Assembly: GCF_036639235.1 (NCBI RefSeq)
Contig: NZ_JAVWJB010000005.1
Location: 1-64,000 of the forward strand
DNA from: Clostridium_AB sp036639235
Lineage (GTDB): Bacteria; Bacillota; Clostridia; Clostridiales; Caloramatoraceae
Direction of reading: 5' to 3'
DNA: 64,000 nucleotides
Shown here: positions 34,720 through 43,380 of the stretch, in pieces
How the letters are laid out: every line of letters begins with the position of its first letter
How positions within the stretch are numbered: the stretch's first letter is position 1
Translations under genes and position numbers: made by a program
Notes under the pieces: model-generated
The model's database searches: none
What the model saw: the letters and a program-made list of their open reading frames with translations, nothing else
What the model was told of the DNA's origin: nothing

Positions 34720-35397
34720 TTATTTAATTAATACCGGATCAAAATTAATTATATCTGCTGATGTACAAATATACTCAACAGAGTTATATATTCCATTAAA
34801 GCAAATATTTTTAGCTGAGCTATGTATATGACCATAAATAACCTTTTCAATATTATATTTTTCAAGTATTTCTAAAAACTCTCTACACTTTGTGTATTTT
34901 GTAATCGGCGGATAATGCATCATAACTATAATCTTATTAAAGCCTTTTTTAAGAGCGCTTTGAATAGACATCTCTAATCTAAGTAGCTCTCTTTTATAAA
35001 CTGTTTCATTGTGCTCCTCTCCATCAAGTGCAATCCACCCTCTAGTTCCACATATAGCATAGTCATTCCATATATAATGTGTGTTTTGAATGAAGAATAT
35101 ATCATCATAAAGATTATTTAGCTTTGAAATTGAAGACCACCAGTAGTCATGGTTTCCCTTTATTATTACCTTTTTACCAGGTAGCTTATGAATAAACTCT
35201 AAATCTTTTAAGGCTTCATCAAGCTTCATACCCCAGGATATATCCCCTGCTATAAGTACAGTATCTTCTGGCTTTACTTTTTCTAACCAGTTTTTTTCTA
35301 TTTTTTCGTAGTGTTCGCTCCATATATCTCCAAATACTCCCATAGGCTTATTACTGTCAAATGAAAGATGAAGATCTGATATTGCGTATATATTCAA
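34720..35397 (-). CDS. Metallophosphoesterase
   Basis: A calcineurin-like phosphoesterase of about 225 residues. Metal-binding motifs in order: AISDLHLS (D-x-H), VLIAGDISWG (GD), IKGNHDYWW (GNHD), MMHYPP and IYGHIHS (GH-x-H). It lies in the cytoplasm with no signal peptide. Three in-frame starts cluster together; the TTG at 35397 has AGGAAG at the best spacing, whereas ATG 35403 is nearly on top of it. It is cotranscribed with the AEC transporter. The substrate is unknown. Confidence 0.88.
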   Translation of the reverse strand: MNIYAISDLHLSFDSNKPMGVFGDIWSEHYEKIEKNWLEKVKPEDTVLIAGDISWGMKLDEALKDLEFIHKLPGKKVIIKGNHDYWWSSISKLNNLYDDIFFIQNTHYIWNDYAICGTRGWIALDGEEHNETVYKRELLRLEMSIQSALKKGFNKIIVMMHYPPITKYTKCREFLEILEKYNIEKVIYGHIHSSAKNICFNGIYNSVEYICTSADIINFDPVLIK

Positions 35398-35476
35398 GTA
35401 CATCACTTCCTAATTCTATTATACTACTCTATTTATTTTATAATATTTTAGGCGATAATTTAATAGGTGATTTATT

Positions 35477-37261
35477 ATGTATGTAAAAAATATTAGTCAA
35501 ATTCTTAATTTAAAAGGTGAACCTAGGGTAAATCTTAACAAAGATTCCTTTGTTTCTGGTAAAATTCTCACTTTATCCCAGGGAAAGGGAGTTGTTCAAC
35601 TTAACAATGGAACAATGCTACCCTCTGTGTTTATTATGGATGAAAATCTCCAAGAAAACAAAAATTATAGGTTTCAAGTAAAGGATTACTCTGAGGACAA
35701 AATAGTTCTTAAAGTTATACCAAACAATGAAGTAAAAGAATCCACTCCAACTGATATTAGTAAAATAGTAGAGAAACTAAATCTACCAAAGGATGTTGGA
35801 CAAGATATTATCTCAAAACTTATAAAATTTAGTGTGCCTGCTAAGGATGAAAATATACTTAATATATTTAATAACTATAATTTTATTAAGGAAGTTAGGA
35901 CTCTTTCTAATCAAGATCTTTTAAATTTACTTAACAATTTAAGTTCCAGTAATTTTACTGAAAATAGTAAAGAATTTATTGCATTTAAAAACATGTTAAG
36001 TGTGTTTAATAATATTGACCTTGATTTTTTATCACTACTTGAACAGAATAATATTCCTGCTACCCTTGATAATATTAACAAAATGAAAGACTTTATAGAT
36101 AAACCATTAACTATAAATAATTTTATTAATGATGTATCAAATAGTAATCTTACAAAGTCACTAACAAGTGGCTTAGATGCTACATCCTTAGAAACACTAT
36201 CAGCAAAACACAATATACCTTTATATAGCCTAAAAGCTATCTTAAGCTATATAGATGATAATAACGTTGATTTGTATAATATGTCTCCTAAAAATGCTGG
36301 AGATATTAAATCACTTATAGGGCAAAGTGATAACTTAAAAATATTTAATGTCTTAATGTCTTCCCTTAAAAACATTAATTTATTAATAAATCTTAATAGT
36401 AAAGATGAAAGCACCATGGATACTTTAATAAAATCTCTAAGTAATAATTTAGGTATAACACCTGAAAAATCTTCACTAATTAATGTTAGTATTGCACTTA
36501 AGGAAAATCCTACTCTAACTAATATGCTTTTAAATAGTGATATTTCTAATAAAGATTTATTAAATTTAACACAGAAAATTATGAAAAATCCAATGCTTAC
36601 AGAGTTTTCAGATGAATTCACTATTCTAAAAGAAGTTAATAAGGGAGCCTTACAAGATATTTTATCAGTTAAATATACTAGAACTGATAAACTTGAAAAT
36701 CTAATTATAAAGTCATTAACAGGCTTTATTGGTTCTAAAGAACCTATAAGTGGAAATGTACAAAATCTTTCAAATGCTATTAATATTTTAAAGGATAATC
36801 CAGATATAATGTCTAAATTATCACATGGAAGTTTCCTTCCTTTAAGTGAAAATCTAGACATTAATAAAATGTTATCTTTAAATTATACCATGCTTAATTT
36901 TAATTTTTTAGATAAACAAAATCTATATAAAAATAATATTATAATCAAAAATAAACATTCAGCAAAATATATAGATATAAATGATGTAAAACTATACATC
37001 TCCGTAGAATCAACAAACCTTGGACTTATTGAGGGTTATGTTTCTAAAAAATTTAACGATATTTCTATTAATTTAAAAGCTAATGATAATGCAATTAAAC
37101 CTATAAAAAATAAGCTATTTAGGCTTGAAAATAAGCTAAAAGATATGGGATATACAATAATTAATATTTCAATTGACCCTTCTAAAGAGAGTTCAGATAT
37201 ACTTAGCCTTTCTAGCTTTTTTAGTGATAGAACCTATACAGATTTGGATGTGAAGGCTTAA
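35477..37261 (+). CDS. FliK-like protein (flagellar hook-length control C-terminal-like domain)
   Basis: A 594-residue, Asn/Lys/Ser-rich protein with no signal peptide. The N-terminus has a small beta domain (GKILTLSQGKGVVQLNNG), a long helical middle, and a C-terminal region (about residues 495-575: DINDVKLYISVESTNLGLIE, ISINLKANDNAIKP) resembling the FliK Flg_hook domain. It is followed with 1-nt overlap (TAATG) by an FlhB C-terminal-domain gene. The pair matches the Bacillus ylqG-ylqH arrangement, outside any flagellar operon. FliK assignment is by weak similarity and context. Confidence 0.65.
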   Translation: MYVKNISQILNLKGEPRVNLNKDSFVSGKILTLSQGKGVVQLNNGTMLPSVFIMDENLQENKNYRFQVKDYSEDKIVLKVIPNNEVKESTPTDISKIVEKLNLPKDVGQDIISKLIKFSVPAKDENILNIFNNYNFIKEVRTLSNQDLLNLLNNLSSSNFTENSKEFIAFKNMLSVFNNIDLDFLSLLEQNNIPATLDNINKMKDFIDKPLTINNFINDVSNSNLTKSLTSGLDATSLETLSAKHNIPLYSLKAILSYIDDNNVDLYNMSPKNAGDIKSLIGQSDNLKIFNVLMSSLKNINLLINLNSKDESTMDTLIKSLSNNLGITPEKSSLINVSIALKENPTLTNMLLNSDISNKDLLNLTQKIMKNPMLTEFSDEFTILKEVNKGALQDILSVKYTRTDKLENLIIKSLTGFIGSKEPISGNVQNLSNAINILKDNPDIMSKLSHGSFLPLSENLDINKMLSLNYTMLNFNFLDKQNLYKNNIIIKNKHSAKYIDINDVKLYISVESTNLGLIEGYVSKKFNDISINLKANDNAIKPIKNKLFRLENKLKDMGYTIINISIDPSKESSDILSLSSFFSDRTYTDLDVKA

Positions 37262-37509
37262 TGAGAAAAAAAGCAGCAGCAATAAAATACGAAAAAGGTC
37301 TTTCTGCTCCTGTAGTAACTGCTATGGGCTTTGGAGAGGTTGCTAAAAAAATAATAGATGTGGCTAATGAATCTAATATTCCTATTGTTGAAAATAGTGA
37401 TATTGTAGATAATCTTGACCAGGATTCTATTGGAGAAAATATCCCAAGTGAACTTTATGAAATTGTAGCTGAAATCTTAGCTTATATTTACAGTATAGAA
37501 AATGACTAA
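37261..37509 (+). CDS. FlhB C-terminal-domain protein (EscU/YscU/HrcU switch family, stand-alone)
   Basis: An 82-residue protein corresponding to the cytoplasmic domain of the type III export switch protein FlhB after its NPTH autocleavage site: AAAIKYEKGLSAPVVTAMGF, then AKKIIDVANESNIPIVENSD and the C-terminal ELYEIVAEILAYIYSIE. The NPTH motif and membrane part are absent, so it mimics the cleaved fragment. The ATG overlaps the preceding stop. B. subtilis YlqH is of this type. Its role is unknown; it may modulate the FliK-FlhB switch. Confidence 0.88.
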   Translation: MRKKAAAIKYEKGLSAPVVTAMGFGEVAKKIIDVANESNIPIVENSDIVDNLDQDSIGENIPSELYEIVAEILAYIYSIEND

Positions 37510-37532
37510 AAAATTATAGGAAGGTGAATTAA

Positions 37533-38231
37533 ATGTCCCCTCAAAATAAACCTGACGTAAATTTTGAAGACTATATTTACAATAAAACTTACACTTGTCC
37601 ATGCTGTGAAAATCAGTTTAAGTCAAGAACAGTAAGAAACGGTAAATTAAAAATAGTATCTAAGGATAGCGATCTTTTTCAAAGATGTGAACCATTTAAT
37701 CCCATTATTTATGACGTAGTTATATGTAATAAATGTGGTTATGCGGCAATGGGTAAAATATTTGAGAAAAAACTTCACAAGGATGAAATTATAGCAATAG
37801 CTACTAAAATTACCCCTTCATATAAACACAGGGAGTATCCTAGTATCTATGATATAAATATAGGTATAGATAGATTAAAGCTTTCCCTAATAAGCTCTAT
37901 GACCAAGGGTGCAAAGGCAAGCGAAGTAGGCTATACCTGTATAAAAATAGCTTGGCTATATAGACTCCTTGATGATAATGAAAGTGAAAATATTTTCATA
38001 GAAAATGCTTATAATAAACTTAACGAAGCCTATAGTAAAGAAAACCCACCTATACTTGGAATGGATTACAATACTATAGTATACTTAGTAGCAGAACTAG
38101 CTCGAAAAACAGGGCGCCACTCAGAGGCATTAAAGTTATTTGGAATTATAATAACCAGCCCCTCTACTCCTAGTAGAATTAAGGAAATAGCTAAGGAGCA
38201 GCGTCACTTAATTACTGATACTGTAGAGTAA
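37533..38231 (+). CDS. DUF2225 family protein with zinc-ribbon
   Basis: A 232-residue soluble protein. The N-terminus has a CxxC zinc knuckle (YTCPCCENQFKSR, residues about 19-31) and a second pair CNKCGYAAM (about residues 69-77). TPR-like helices follow (GYTCIKIAWLYRLL, ENIFIENAYNKLNEAY, RKTGRHSEALKLFGII). DUF2225 proteins are common in Firmicutes and unassigned. It lies 23 nt after the FlhB-C gene with AGGAAGGTG upstream, and 13 nt before the RMD1-like gene. Confidence 0.88.
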   Translation: MSPQNKPDVNFEDYIYNKTYTCPCCENQFKSRTVRNGKLKIVSKDSDLFQRCEPFNPIIYDVVICNKCGYAAMGKIFEKKLHKDEIIAIATKITPSYKHREYPSIYDINIGIDRLKLSLISSMTKGAKASEVGYTCIKIAWLYRLLDDNESENIFIENAYNKLNEAYSKENPPILGMDYNTIVYLVAELARKTGRHSEALKLFGIIITSPSTPSRIKEIAKEQRHLITDTVE

Positions 38232-38244
38232 AAGGAGATTTGTT

Positions 38245-39212
38245 ATGAATAAGTATTCACTTAAAGCATCATTTGTGGCAAAGGAAATATCCTTGCCACT
38301 TATATCCTATGATTTTAATATTAATAAGAAATTCAAATGGGAAGAGCCATTAGTGCTAGAACCACAAATGCTAACTGACATACTAGATAATGTTGAAAAT
38401 AAAAGAGCTTACATATTCCACTTTGGAAGTATTGTAACATTTAATATGACAGAGGATGAAATGGCAAAGCTTATTAAATACCTTAATAGGCTAGATAAAA
38501 GTATTATAACTAACAGTGTGTATTCTGAAGACTTTGAGGTTATTATTGATCCCTCAACTAATATGAGCCTTGCTTATAACTCACTAGTAACTAATAATCT
38601 ACTTGATTTTCATCTATCAATACTTGCAACAGTACTTGGTAAGTCTATTGCACTTGAAAAAATTGAAAATGATATTGATGTACTAACAGATGATATTGAG
38701 CAATTAATTGAACTTTTAGATAGAGGTAGCTTATCACTTAAAGATGAAAAGTTATCAAAAATTTCTGCTAAGGTACTTCGTAATAAATACCATACTATAT
38801 CCTATATTACTCTATTTGAAAAACCGGATATAGCCTGGGAAAACGAAGATGCNNNNNNNNNNNNNNNNNNNNNNNNNNNNNNNNNNNNNNNNNNNNNNNN
38901 NNNNNNNNNNNNNNNNNNNNNNNNNNNNNNNNNNNNNNNNNNNNNNNNNNNNTATCCTATATTACTCTATTTGAAAAACCGGATATAGCCTGGGAAAACG
39001 AAGATGCAGAAAAACTCTTCCTAAAGGCTTCAGATTTATTTGAACTTGAAGATAGATATGATGTTATTAGACATAAGTCTGAAGTGCTTTTAGATGTTAT
39101 AGAGACCTTTTCAGACCTATCACATTCTAAACGTACAACTAGACTTGAATGGATAATTGTTATATTTATTATATTTGAAATTTTAACAACAATAATCAAT
39201 GCATTTAATTAA
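38245..39212 (+). CDS. RMD1/DUF155 family protein, split by a false gap
   Basis: A soluble domain (residues about 1-240) with IFHFGSIVTFNM (residues about 57-68) and a C-terminal membrane anchor (LEWIIVIFIIFEILTTII), the layout of the RMD1/YagE/DUF155 family, whose yeast members act in mitochondria and meiotic division; the bacterial role is unknown. A 100-N gap interrupts it, but removing the gap plus one copy of the exact 55-bp repeat leaves 813 nt, a clean 270-residue frame. KRTTRLEWI just before the anchor is the family's typical R-x-x-R-L-E-W segment. Confidence 0.9.
38798..39007. repeat. 55-bp exact repeat on both sides of a 100-N gap (unmerged contig overlap)
   Basis: Bases 38798-38852 and 38953-39007 are identical over 55 bp, and the intervening 38853-38952 is exactly 100 Ns. 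Merging the copies restores the reading frame of the RMD1-like gene. This is the mark of two contigs that overlap by one k-mer and were scaffolded without merging, not a biological duplication. Confidence 0.95.
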
Positions 39213-39216
39213 ATGA

Positions 39217-39244
39217 AATAGGCTGCCTTAGTAGGCAGCCTATT
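39217..39244. terminator. Bidirectional terminator
   Basis: AATAGGCTGCC pairs with GGCAGCCTATT around TTAGTA, between the convergent RMD1-like and methyltransferase genes. Confidence 0.88.
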
Positions 39245-39254
39245 AATTTTCTTA

Positions 39255-40415
39255 TTAAAATGCTTCTATATAAGTTTCAAGTGATGGATATACTGAGAAC
39301 ATATTCTTAATATTATGATAGTCACTATAAGCCTTCTCATTAAAATCACTTGTTTTAACTGCTCTTAAAAGAAGGTTCTTTGGAGTTTCTAGTGGTGATA
39401 TATACTCAACTGCTGAAACCTTATATCCATATGCTTCTAAAAGCAGACTTCTTAACGAATCTGTAAATACATCATTGAATCTAGCCTTAAATACTCCCTG
39501 CTTAAATAATGGTGAAAGTTCCCCGAATTGAATCTGAGGAAGTAATTCCTTATGACAACATGGTACACACATTAAAGCCTTAGCCTTAAGTCTAACCCCA
39601 AGCCCTAGTGCCATATCCGTTGCTGTATCACATGCATGTAAACTTAAAACAATATCTATATTTCTATCTGGTTCAAAGAAGTTCATATCCTCTTCGATAA
39701 ACTCCATATTCTTGTATCCAAGGTTCTTTGCCATTTCCCTTGATGAATTAATAACATCCGGGTTTCTGTCTACTCCTATAAAGTAGCAATTTTTCTTCTT
39801 TACATCTTTAATATAATAATTAAGTACAAATGTAAGATAAGACTTACCACATCCACAATCAAGTATTGTTATAGCATCATTACCTGTTGACACCTCATCT
39901 ATCATAGAATCAATAAGTTCTACAAAATGGTCAATTTGATTGTACTTTCTAATCATGTCGTTTTTGATTTTGCCTTCTTTAGTAAGTATTCCGATTTCCT
40001 TAAGCAGTCTATCAGCCTTGCCAACCTTAACGAAATAATTTCTCTTTAGAACCTGTGCAGTATTATTTTTAACTACATCTTTTTCCTTTTTAACCTCATC
40101 TACCTTGCGGGTCTTAACTTCTTTAGTGTTTGCAGTAACAATAGTTGCTGCTCCTCTTTCTTCTAGAACAAACTCAAGTTCATCATAGTTCATGGCCTCA
40201 TTGCTTATAGCATCAGGTAAACTTCCTATACTTACATCCTTGCTTACCCCATTAAAATGAAGGGTCTTATTCTCTAAGTTATACTCTCCATTAAAACATT
40301 TAAGCCCTGTTTTAAATGTAAACTTAATTGAATTTATATAATCTATATTTTCTTCTATTCTTCCTGATAATCCCCATAAAATTAACTTTAACTTATCACA
40401 TATACCTTTATTCAC
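39255..40415 (-). CDS. SAM-dependent methyltransferase (Methyltransf_32-like)
   Basis: A 386-residue protein with a ~140-residue N-terminal region of unknown fold and a Rossmann-type methyltransferase domain from about residue 150. Motif I is ILDCGCGKSYLTFVLNYY, motif II has FIGVDRNPDVI, and motif IV is VLSLHACDTATDMAL followed by VPCCHKELLPQIQ. The HACDTATD and PCCHKE segments match the METTL25/Methyltransf_32 group, whose members include protein and RNA methyltransferases. The substrate here is unknown. GGAGGTAATTTATAAGTG gives a GTG or nearby start; the ATG frame at 40415 fits. Confidence 0.85.
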   Translation of the reverse strand: MNKGICDKLKLILWGLSGRIEENIDYINSIKFTFKTGLKCFNGEYNLENKTLHFNGVSKDVSIGSLPDAISNEAMNYDELEFVLEERGAATIVTANTKEVKTRKVDEVKKEKDVVKNNTAQVLKRNYFVKVGKADRLLKEIGILTKEGKIKNDMIRKYNQIDHFVELIDSMIDEVSTGNDAITILDCGCGKSYLTFVLNYYIKDVKKKNCYFIGVDRNPDVINSSREMAKNLGYKNMEFIEEDMNFFEPDRNIDIVLSLHACDTATDMALGLGVRLKAKALMCVPCCHKELLPQIQFGELSPLFKQGVFKARFNDVFTDSLRSLLLEAYGYKVSAVEYISPLETPKNLLLRAVKTSDFNEKAYSDYHNIKNMFSVYPSLETYIEAF

Positions 40416-40546
40416 TTATAAATTACCTCCTAGTTAGGTCTAAAGATTATTATATATGCTTAGAAACTAATATTCAAATATATCCTATGAAATTTTTGCA
40501 TTATATTGTAAAATTAATATTAAGCTTTATTTAGGAGGTAGAAATA

Positions 40547-40849
40547 ATGATTAGACACATTGTGATGTGGAAACTTAAAGATAATGCACTTTCATCATCT
40601 AAAATAGAAAATGCAGTGAAACTTAAGAATTTACTTATTAATCTTAAACATGATATTAAAGAAATTAAATCAATATCCGTTAATGTTGACTCAAGTAATA
40701 TTGAAGATAACTACGATATTATATTAACAGCTGATTTTGATTCATTTGAGGATCTTACTACATACCAAAACCACCCAAAACATGTTGAGGTAGCTAAGTT
40801 TGTATCTGAAATAAGACTATCAAGGGCATGTATAGACTATAAAATATAA
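40547..40849 (+). CDS. Dabb family protein (stress-responsive alpha/beta barrel)
   Basis: A 100-residue small dimeric ferredoxin-like barrel. The start MIRHIVMWKLKDNA is the typical H-x-V-x-x-K opening, followed by the central DYDIILTADF-type strand and YQNHPKHVEVAKFV near residues 76-89. The family includes stress proteins and some cyclases; its role here is unknown. AGGAGGT precedes the ATG. It is monocistronic with its own terminator. Confidence 0.9.
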   Translation: MIRHIVMWKLKDNALSSSKIENAVKLKNLLINLKHDIKEIKSISVNVDSSNIEDNYDIILTADFDSFEDLTTYQNHPKHVEVAKFVSEIRLSRACIDYKI

Positions 40850-40878
40850 AAAGTAGTATTATTACAATACTACTTTTA
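40850..40878. terminator. Terminator after the Dabb gene
   Basis: AAAAGTAGTATT pairs with AATACTACTTTT around an ATTAC loop, directly after the Dabb stop. Confidence 0.82.
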
Positions 40879-40943
40879 TATTTTACTTAGTCTAGCCGTT
40901 AACTAAGTATGCGGGGATTATTTGTTGTATCCTATTTCTAAGT

Positions 40944-41348
40944 CTAGTCAATTTCCTCTATTCCTAAACCTGTTATAGAATTTTTATTTTCTCTTTCAAG
41001 TCCAAATAAAACCTTTACATTGCTTTTTTCTGAAATTTTATCAACTTCCTTTAAAAACTTCTCAATTTCATCATCCTTAAGCATTTTTGATAAATTATCA
41101 ATTAAAATGATTTCAGTAGTTGAACTTTCATAACTAAGCTGTTCTACAACTGATGCTAAAACCCTTGAAGATAAAAACTCTATTTCAGATAAATCTAGAA
41201 ACTTAATGTTATCATTTAAGTGGTTTTTAGCCTCATTACAGTTGCTAATATATATGATGTCTCCCTTTGATGAACTTGAAAGTTCGTTTGCAAGAGAAGC
41301 TACCTTCTTTGTCTTATCCTCTTTAAATATAAGTCCGTCTATTGTCAT
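40944..41348 (-). CDS. Conserved hypothetical protein
   Basis: A 134-residue soluble alpha/beta protein. A RecA-like Walker B-type strand (TEIILIDNLSKML, about residues 85-97) and alternating strands suggest a nucleotide-binding-like fold, but there is no P-loop lysine motif. No family recognised. The ATG at 41348 is selected since AAGGAG lies 8 nt upstream; the preceding in-frame GTG overlaps that spacer. It is separated from the USP gene upstream by a terminator, so it is probably transcribed alone. Confidence 0.65.
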   Translation of the reverse strand: MTIDGLIFKEDKTKKVASLANELSSSSKGDIIYISNCNEAKNHLNDNIKFLDLSEIEFLSSRVLASVVEQLSYESSTTEIILIDNLSKMLKDDEIEKFLKEVDKISEKSNVKVLFGLERENKNSITGLGIEEID

Positions 41349-41417
41349 ATAACACACTCCTTAAGTAATATTCTTTATTATGTATATTAGCCTAAGGCTT
41401 TTATTATTCCAAAAATA

Positions 41418-41442
41418 AAAAAGGAAGCAATGCTTCCTTTTA
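41418..41442 (-). terminator. Terminator after the universal stress protein gene
   Basis: AAAAGGAAGCA pairs with TGCTTCCTTTT (nearly loop-less palindrome) followed on the minus strand by TTTTATT. Confidence 0.82.
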
Positions 41443-41826
41443 TTACTTTGCTGGTATAATATGAAATTTTAAATCATTTGAACTTTCTTTTAGCATATCA
41501 ACTACACAATTCTTAGCTGACTTAGGTGGCTGACCTAAAACTATATGTCCAATTGACCTATCACGTGCAAACTCCTTAAGTGTATCAACAACATCATCAC
41601 TTCTTAGTACTGTAAGCTCTGCACCTGCTTCCTTAGAAACATTAAACAAATACTGTAGTGCATCTGGTTCACTATCATTGTATAAGAAATTATCCCTTTC
41701 CCTAACTACATGGATAACAAAAAGATCTGAACCAATTTCTTTTTTAAGTGCTGCTCCACTACTAATAAGTCTCTCACAAGTTTTTTGTTGAGTCACACAT
41801 ACCATTATATTATCCCTATTAAACAT
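41443..41826 (-). CDS. Universal stress protein (UspA) domain, KdpD-like
   Basis: A 127-residue single UspA domain. IMVCVTQQKTCERLISSGAA (residues about 7-26) is the form seen in the Usp part of KdpD sensor kinases, and HIVLGQPPKS (about residues 95-104) is the nucleotide-binding G-x-x-x-x-S segment in degenerate form. Such proteins bind ATP or other nucleotides. No kdp genes lie nearby. It is preceded by AAGGGG and a good promoter at 41884-41912. Confidence 0.85.
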   Translation of the reverse strand: MFNRDNIMVCVTQQKTCERLISSGAALKKEIGSDLFVIHVVRERDNFLYNDSEPDALQYLFNVSKEAGAELTVLRSDDVVDTLKEFARDRSIGHIVLGQPPKSAKNCVVDMLKESSNDLKFHIIPAK

Positions 41827-41883
41827 CTACATAACCCCTTTCACGGGTATACCGAACATAATTAATTTATTAACTTCTAGATA

Positions 41884-41912
41884 ATTGTATCAAAAATATT
41901 ATTTTAATACAA
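41884..41912 (-). promoter_or_regulatory. SigA-type promoter of the USP gene
   Basis: On the minus strand TTGTAT (41912-41907), 17 nt, TACAAT (41889-41884), about 58 nt upstream of the USP start. Confidence 0.6.
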
Positions 41913-41966
41913 CGAAGGTAACAACATCTTAACCTTTCCTTATCATAAGTTTCAATACTATTTATA

Positions 41967-41996
41967 TTGTTTAAAAGCGCTCTTCATGCATACTAT
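41967..41996 (+). promoter_or_regulatory. Possible promoter of the AlbA_2 gene
   Basis: TTGTTT (41967-41972), 18-nt spacer, TACTAT (41991-41996), 35 nt before the start codon. Confidence 0.45.
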
Positions 41997-42031
41997 GAAC
42001 TAATCCTAATATTTTTTAGTGAGGTATTGAT

Positions 42032-43153
42032 ATGGATAAATCAAAGCTAAAGTATATTATTACAAAGGGAGAAACCAATAAAATAGATTTTAAAAGAAAG
42101 CTAGTACTTGAATATGAAAGTAATAAAAAGGAATTTGTTAAGGATATTAGTGCAATTGCAAATACTAATGGTGGACGTGGATACCTTATTTTTGGTATTG
42201 AAGATAAAACAAAGGATGTTGTTGGAATTGATAAAAGTGACTTTAATGAAGAAAAGCTTCAACAGATCATATCCTCAAGGGTTGATCCCCCTGTTCCAAT
42301 AAAGGTTAACTTTGTTGAAATGGAAGGCCTTGATATTGCTGTAATTACTATATTAAACTCTATTCATAAACCTCATCAGATGAGGGAAAATGGTGCTTTT
42401 TATACTCGGCGAGGTACGATTACTGATATTATGCGTAAAGATGAGATTGCATCAATGATTCATGAATATGGAATCCTTCCCTATGAAACTATTCCATTGC
42501 AAGCTGCAACTATTGAGGATTTAAGTGAAATTCTACTTTTAAAATACTTAAAAAAATTCAATATAACAAATAACGTTAACCATGAAATATTAGTGGGCCT
42601 TGGTGTGCTTCACCGTGAGCCTAATCACTCAAAACTTATTCCAACCTATGGTGGGATTATGCTTTTTAGTGATTATCCTCAAAAATTCATTCCTCATAAC
42701 ATAATAAGAATAAACCCATCACCTAAAAATCCCTATTTTTCACCTATAATATGTCAAGGAAACACCCTAGAAATGCTTAATAAGGCGTCTAATGAAATAA
42801 TGACCTATATGTGTCCAAATATTCCAATCGATATAATAAACCACCTTCTAGGCAATTCTGTTGTCCATAGAGACTACTTTTCTAGTAATGATATTATAGA
42901 TATTACTATAACAGATAATTCTATAGAAATAATAAACCCAGGATATAAAAGAAATTCTGACAATACCTGTTCCTATGTTAAAAGAAATATGTGGCTTTAT
43001 TTGAAGCTACTAACCTTAGATGATGATAATAGATTTTTTAGTAATAATAAAAAAGAGGTATGTAAACTATATCCTGATATTAAAATACGCTTTTATAATA
43101 TTAAATCAACAAATCAATTTAAGGCTGTAATAAAATATAAGCCCTGCAATTAG
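42032..43153 (+). CDS. AlbA_2 (schlafen-like, AAA_4) domain protein, putative transcriptional regulator
   Basis: A 373-residue protein. The N-terminal domain (about residues 8-125) is AlbA_2: GETNKIDFKRKL, AIANTNGGRGYLIFGIED and the segment FYTRRGTITDIM. The middle and C-terminal parts resemble the GHKL-like region (NHLLGNSVVHRDYF, ITITDNSIEIINPG) found in 'ATP-binding protein / putative transcriptional regulator' proteins. Many such genes are accessory or defence-linked, but no partner gene is adjacent. The stop codon lies in the first copy of the 25-bp repeat at 43137. Confidence 0.8.
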   Translation: MDKSKLKYIITKGETNKIDFKRKLVLEYESNKKEFVKDISAIANTNGGRGYLIFGIEDKTKDVVGIDKSDFNEEKLQQIISSRVDPPVPIKVNFVEMEGLDIAVITILNSIHKPHQMRENGAFYTRRGTITDIMRKDEIASMIHEYGILPYETIPLQAATIEDLSEILLLKYLKKFNITNNVNHEILVGLGVLHREPNHSKLIPTYGGIMLFSDYPQKFIPHNIIRINPSPKNPYFSPIICQGNTLEMLNKASNEIMTYMCPNIPIDIINHLLGNSVVHRDYFSSNDIIDITITDNSIEIINPGYKRNSDNTCSYVKRNMWLYLKLLTLDDDNRFFSNNKKEVCKLYPDIKIRFYNIKSTNQFKAVIKYKPCN

Positions 43154-43362
43154 CAGGGCTTCAGATTTTAACAAACAAATATTTTAAATTCATGGTCAAG
43201 GGGGACATGTGCCGCCGCAGACCATACCTTTTAAGGGGTCAAGTGACGCTTTAGCGTCGTGCAGTAGCTTTAGCACCCCTTAGCAAAACTCATGAAAAAC
43301 CTGTTTTGCATGACATGCTGTTGCCAAAGTCAACAGCATAAGCCCTGCAATTAGCAGGGCTT
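43137..43362. repeat. Hairpin-rich element flanked by 25-bp direct repeats
   Basis: Bases 43137-43161 and 43338-43362 are identical over 25 bp; each is itself a hairpin (AAGCCCTGC/GCAGGGCTT). The 176 bp between is richer in G+C than its surroundings and folds locally into further stems: ATGGTC/GACCAT (43192-43225), TAAGGGGT/ACCCCTTA (43232-43282) enclosing GACGC/GCGTC, GCAAAAC/GTTTTGC (43283-43309) and ATGCTGTTG/CAACAGCAT (43315-43339). No reading frame is evident. It could be a structured RNA, a small non-autonomous element inserted in a terminator, or part of an insertion-sequence end. No match recognised. Confidence 0.7.
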
Positions 43363-43380
43363 ATAAAGTGAATAGCCTTC

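Noticed and set aside
38798..39007. A tandem duplication inside the RMD1-like gene.
   Set aside because: The 55-bp copies flank a 100-N scaffold gap and merging them restores the frame, so it is an assembly overlap.
43137..43362. A CRISPR array.
   Set aside because: There are only two 25-bp repeats, 176 bp apart, and the repeat itself is a terminator-like hairpin.
41384..43380. A defence system built on the AlbA_2 protein.
   Set aside because: Only a single AlbA_2 gene is present, with no helicase, nuclease or reverse transcriptase partner.
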